Shown in pieces: positions 64,000-64,000 of a stretch of DNA of 64,000 nt. The translations under genes were made by a program, and so were the position numbers. The stretch lies in assembly GCF_007655135.1 (NCBI RefSeq), contig NC_045128.1, positions 44,504,937 to 44,568,936 on the forward strand, read 5' to 3'. Below the pieces are notes generated by a model. That model saw only the letters and a program-made list of their open reading frames with translations, was not told the origin of the DNA and ran no database searches. The stretch comes from Punica granatum. Its lineage: Eukaryota; Streptophyta; Magnoliopsida; Myrtales; Lythraceae. The first letter of the stretch is position 1, and every line of letters begins with the position of its first letter.

Positions 64000-64000
64000 T

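Overview
This is nuclear DNA of a flowering plant, probably a eudicot. The genes are split by many GT-AG introns with AT-rich intergenic DNA between them, and every recognisable product belongs to a conserved plant family. Splice sites were placed by eye from reading-frame continuity and family resemblance. The CDS coordinates therefore give whole gene spans, and the exon coordinates are in the evidence.

Genes in order: the last two exons of an SMG9-like nonsense-mediated-decay factor (+, about 88-658); a small lysine-rich conserved plant protein (-, 1511-2707); an HRD1-type ERAD ubiquitin ligase (+, 3627-6453); an ARFB1-type ADP-ribosylation factor (+, 16722-18702); a chloroplast RelA/SpoT-homolog-like protein (+, 21634-27581); a TOPLESS/TOPLESS-related corepressor (+, 31872-41584); a Tudor/PWWP-domain protein (+, 44526-47889); and a DUF1218 membrane protein (-, 50914-52107) with no visible AUG start. 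The joined exons give continuous frames of 122, 543, 193, 865, 1141, 764 and 181 codons for the seven complete models. The genes are ordinary neighbours rather than a pathway cluster. The small lysine-rich gene and HRD1 are divergently transcribed from a shared 0.9-kb region with telo-box and TGGGCC motifs.

The gaps are rich in transposon remains. 6.5-16.5 kb holds a decayed LINE, a SINE with target duplication, a MITE with a duplicated interior, a Mutator-like element carrying what looks like a captured and broken FLX-like gene fragment, and a 3.6-kb Mutator-like element with two further elements nested in it. 20-21.2 kb has a MITE, a tRNA-Thr pseudogene and a 128-bp tandem array. 28.7-29.6 kb is a row of three MITEs. 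48.2-49.2 kb is a decayed copy of the 3' end of the TOPLESS-type gene. 53.6-54.1 kb is a complete miniature LTR element with unequal LTRs. 57-60.7 kb resembles a long LTR followed by a TGGCGACTCC primer-binding site. 60.8-62.9 kb has a long-TIR element and the second copy of a hAT-like family whose first copy sits at 14.4-15.8 kb.

No new multi-gene system is evident. The observations most worth following are the CTG-start DUF1218 gene, the hAT-like family with ends full of GATTC motifs, the FLX-like capture with three Gln-to-stop changes, the decayed segmental copy of the TOPLESS/PWWP neighbourhood, and the deleted-LTR miniature retroelement.
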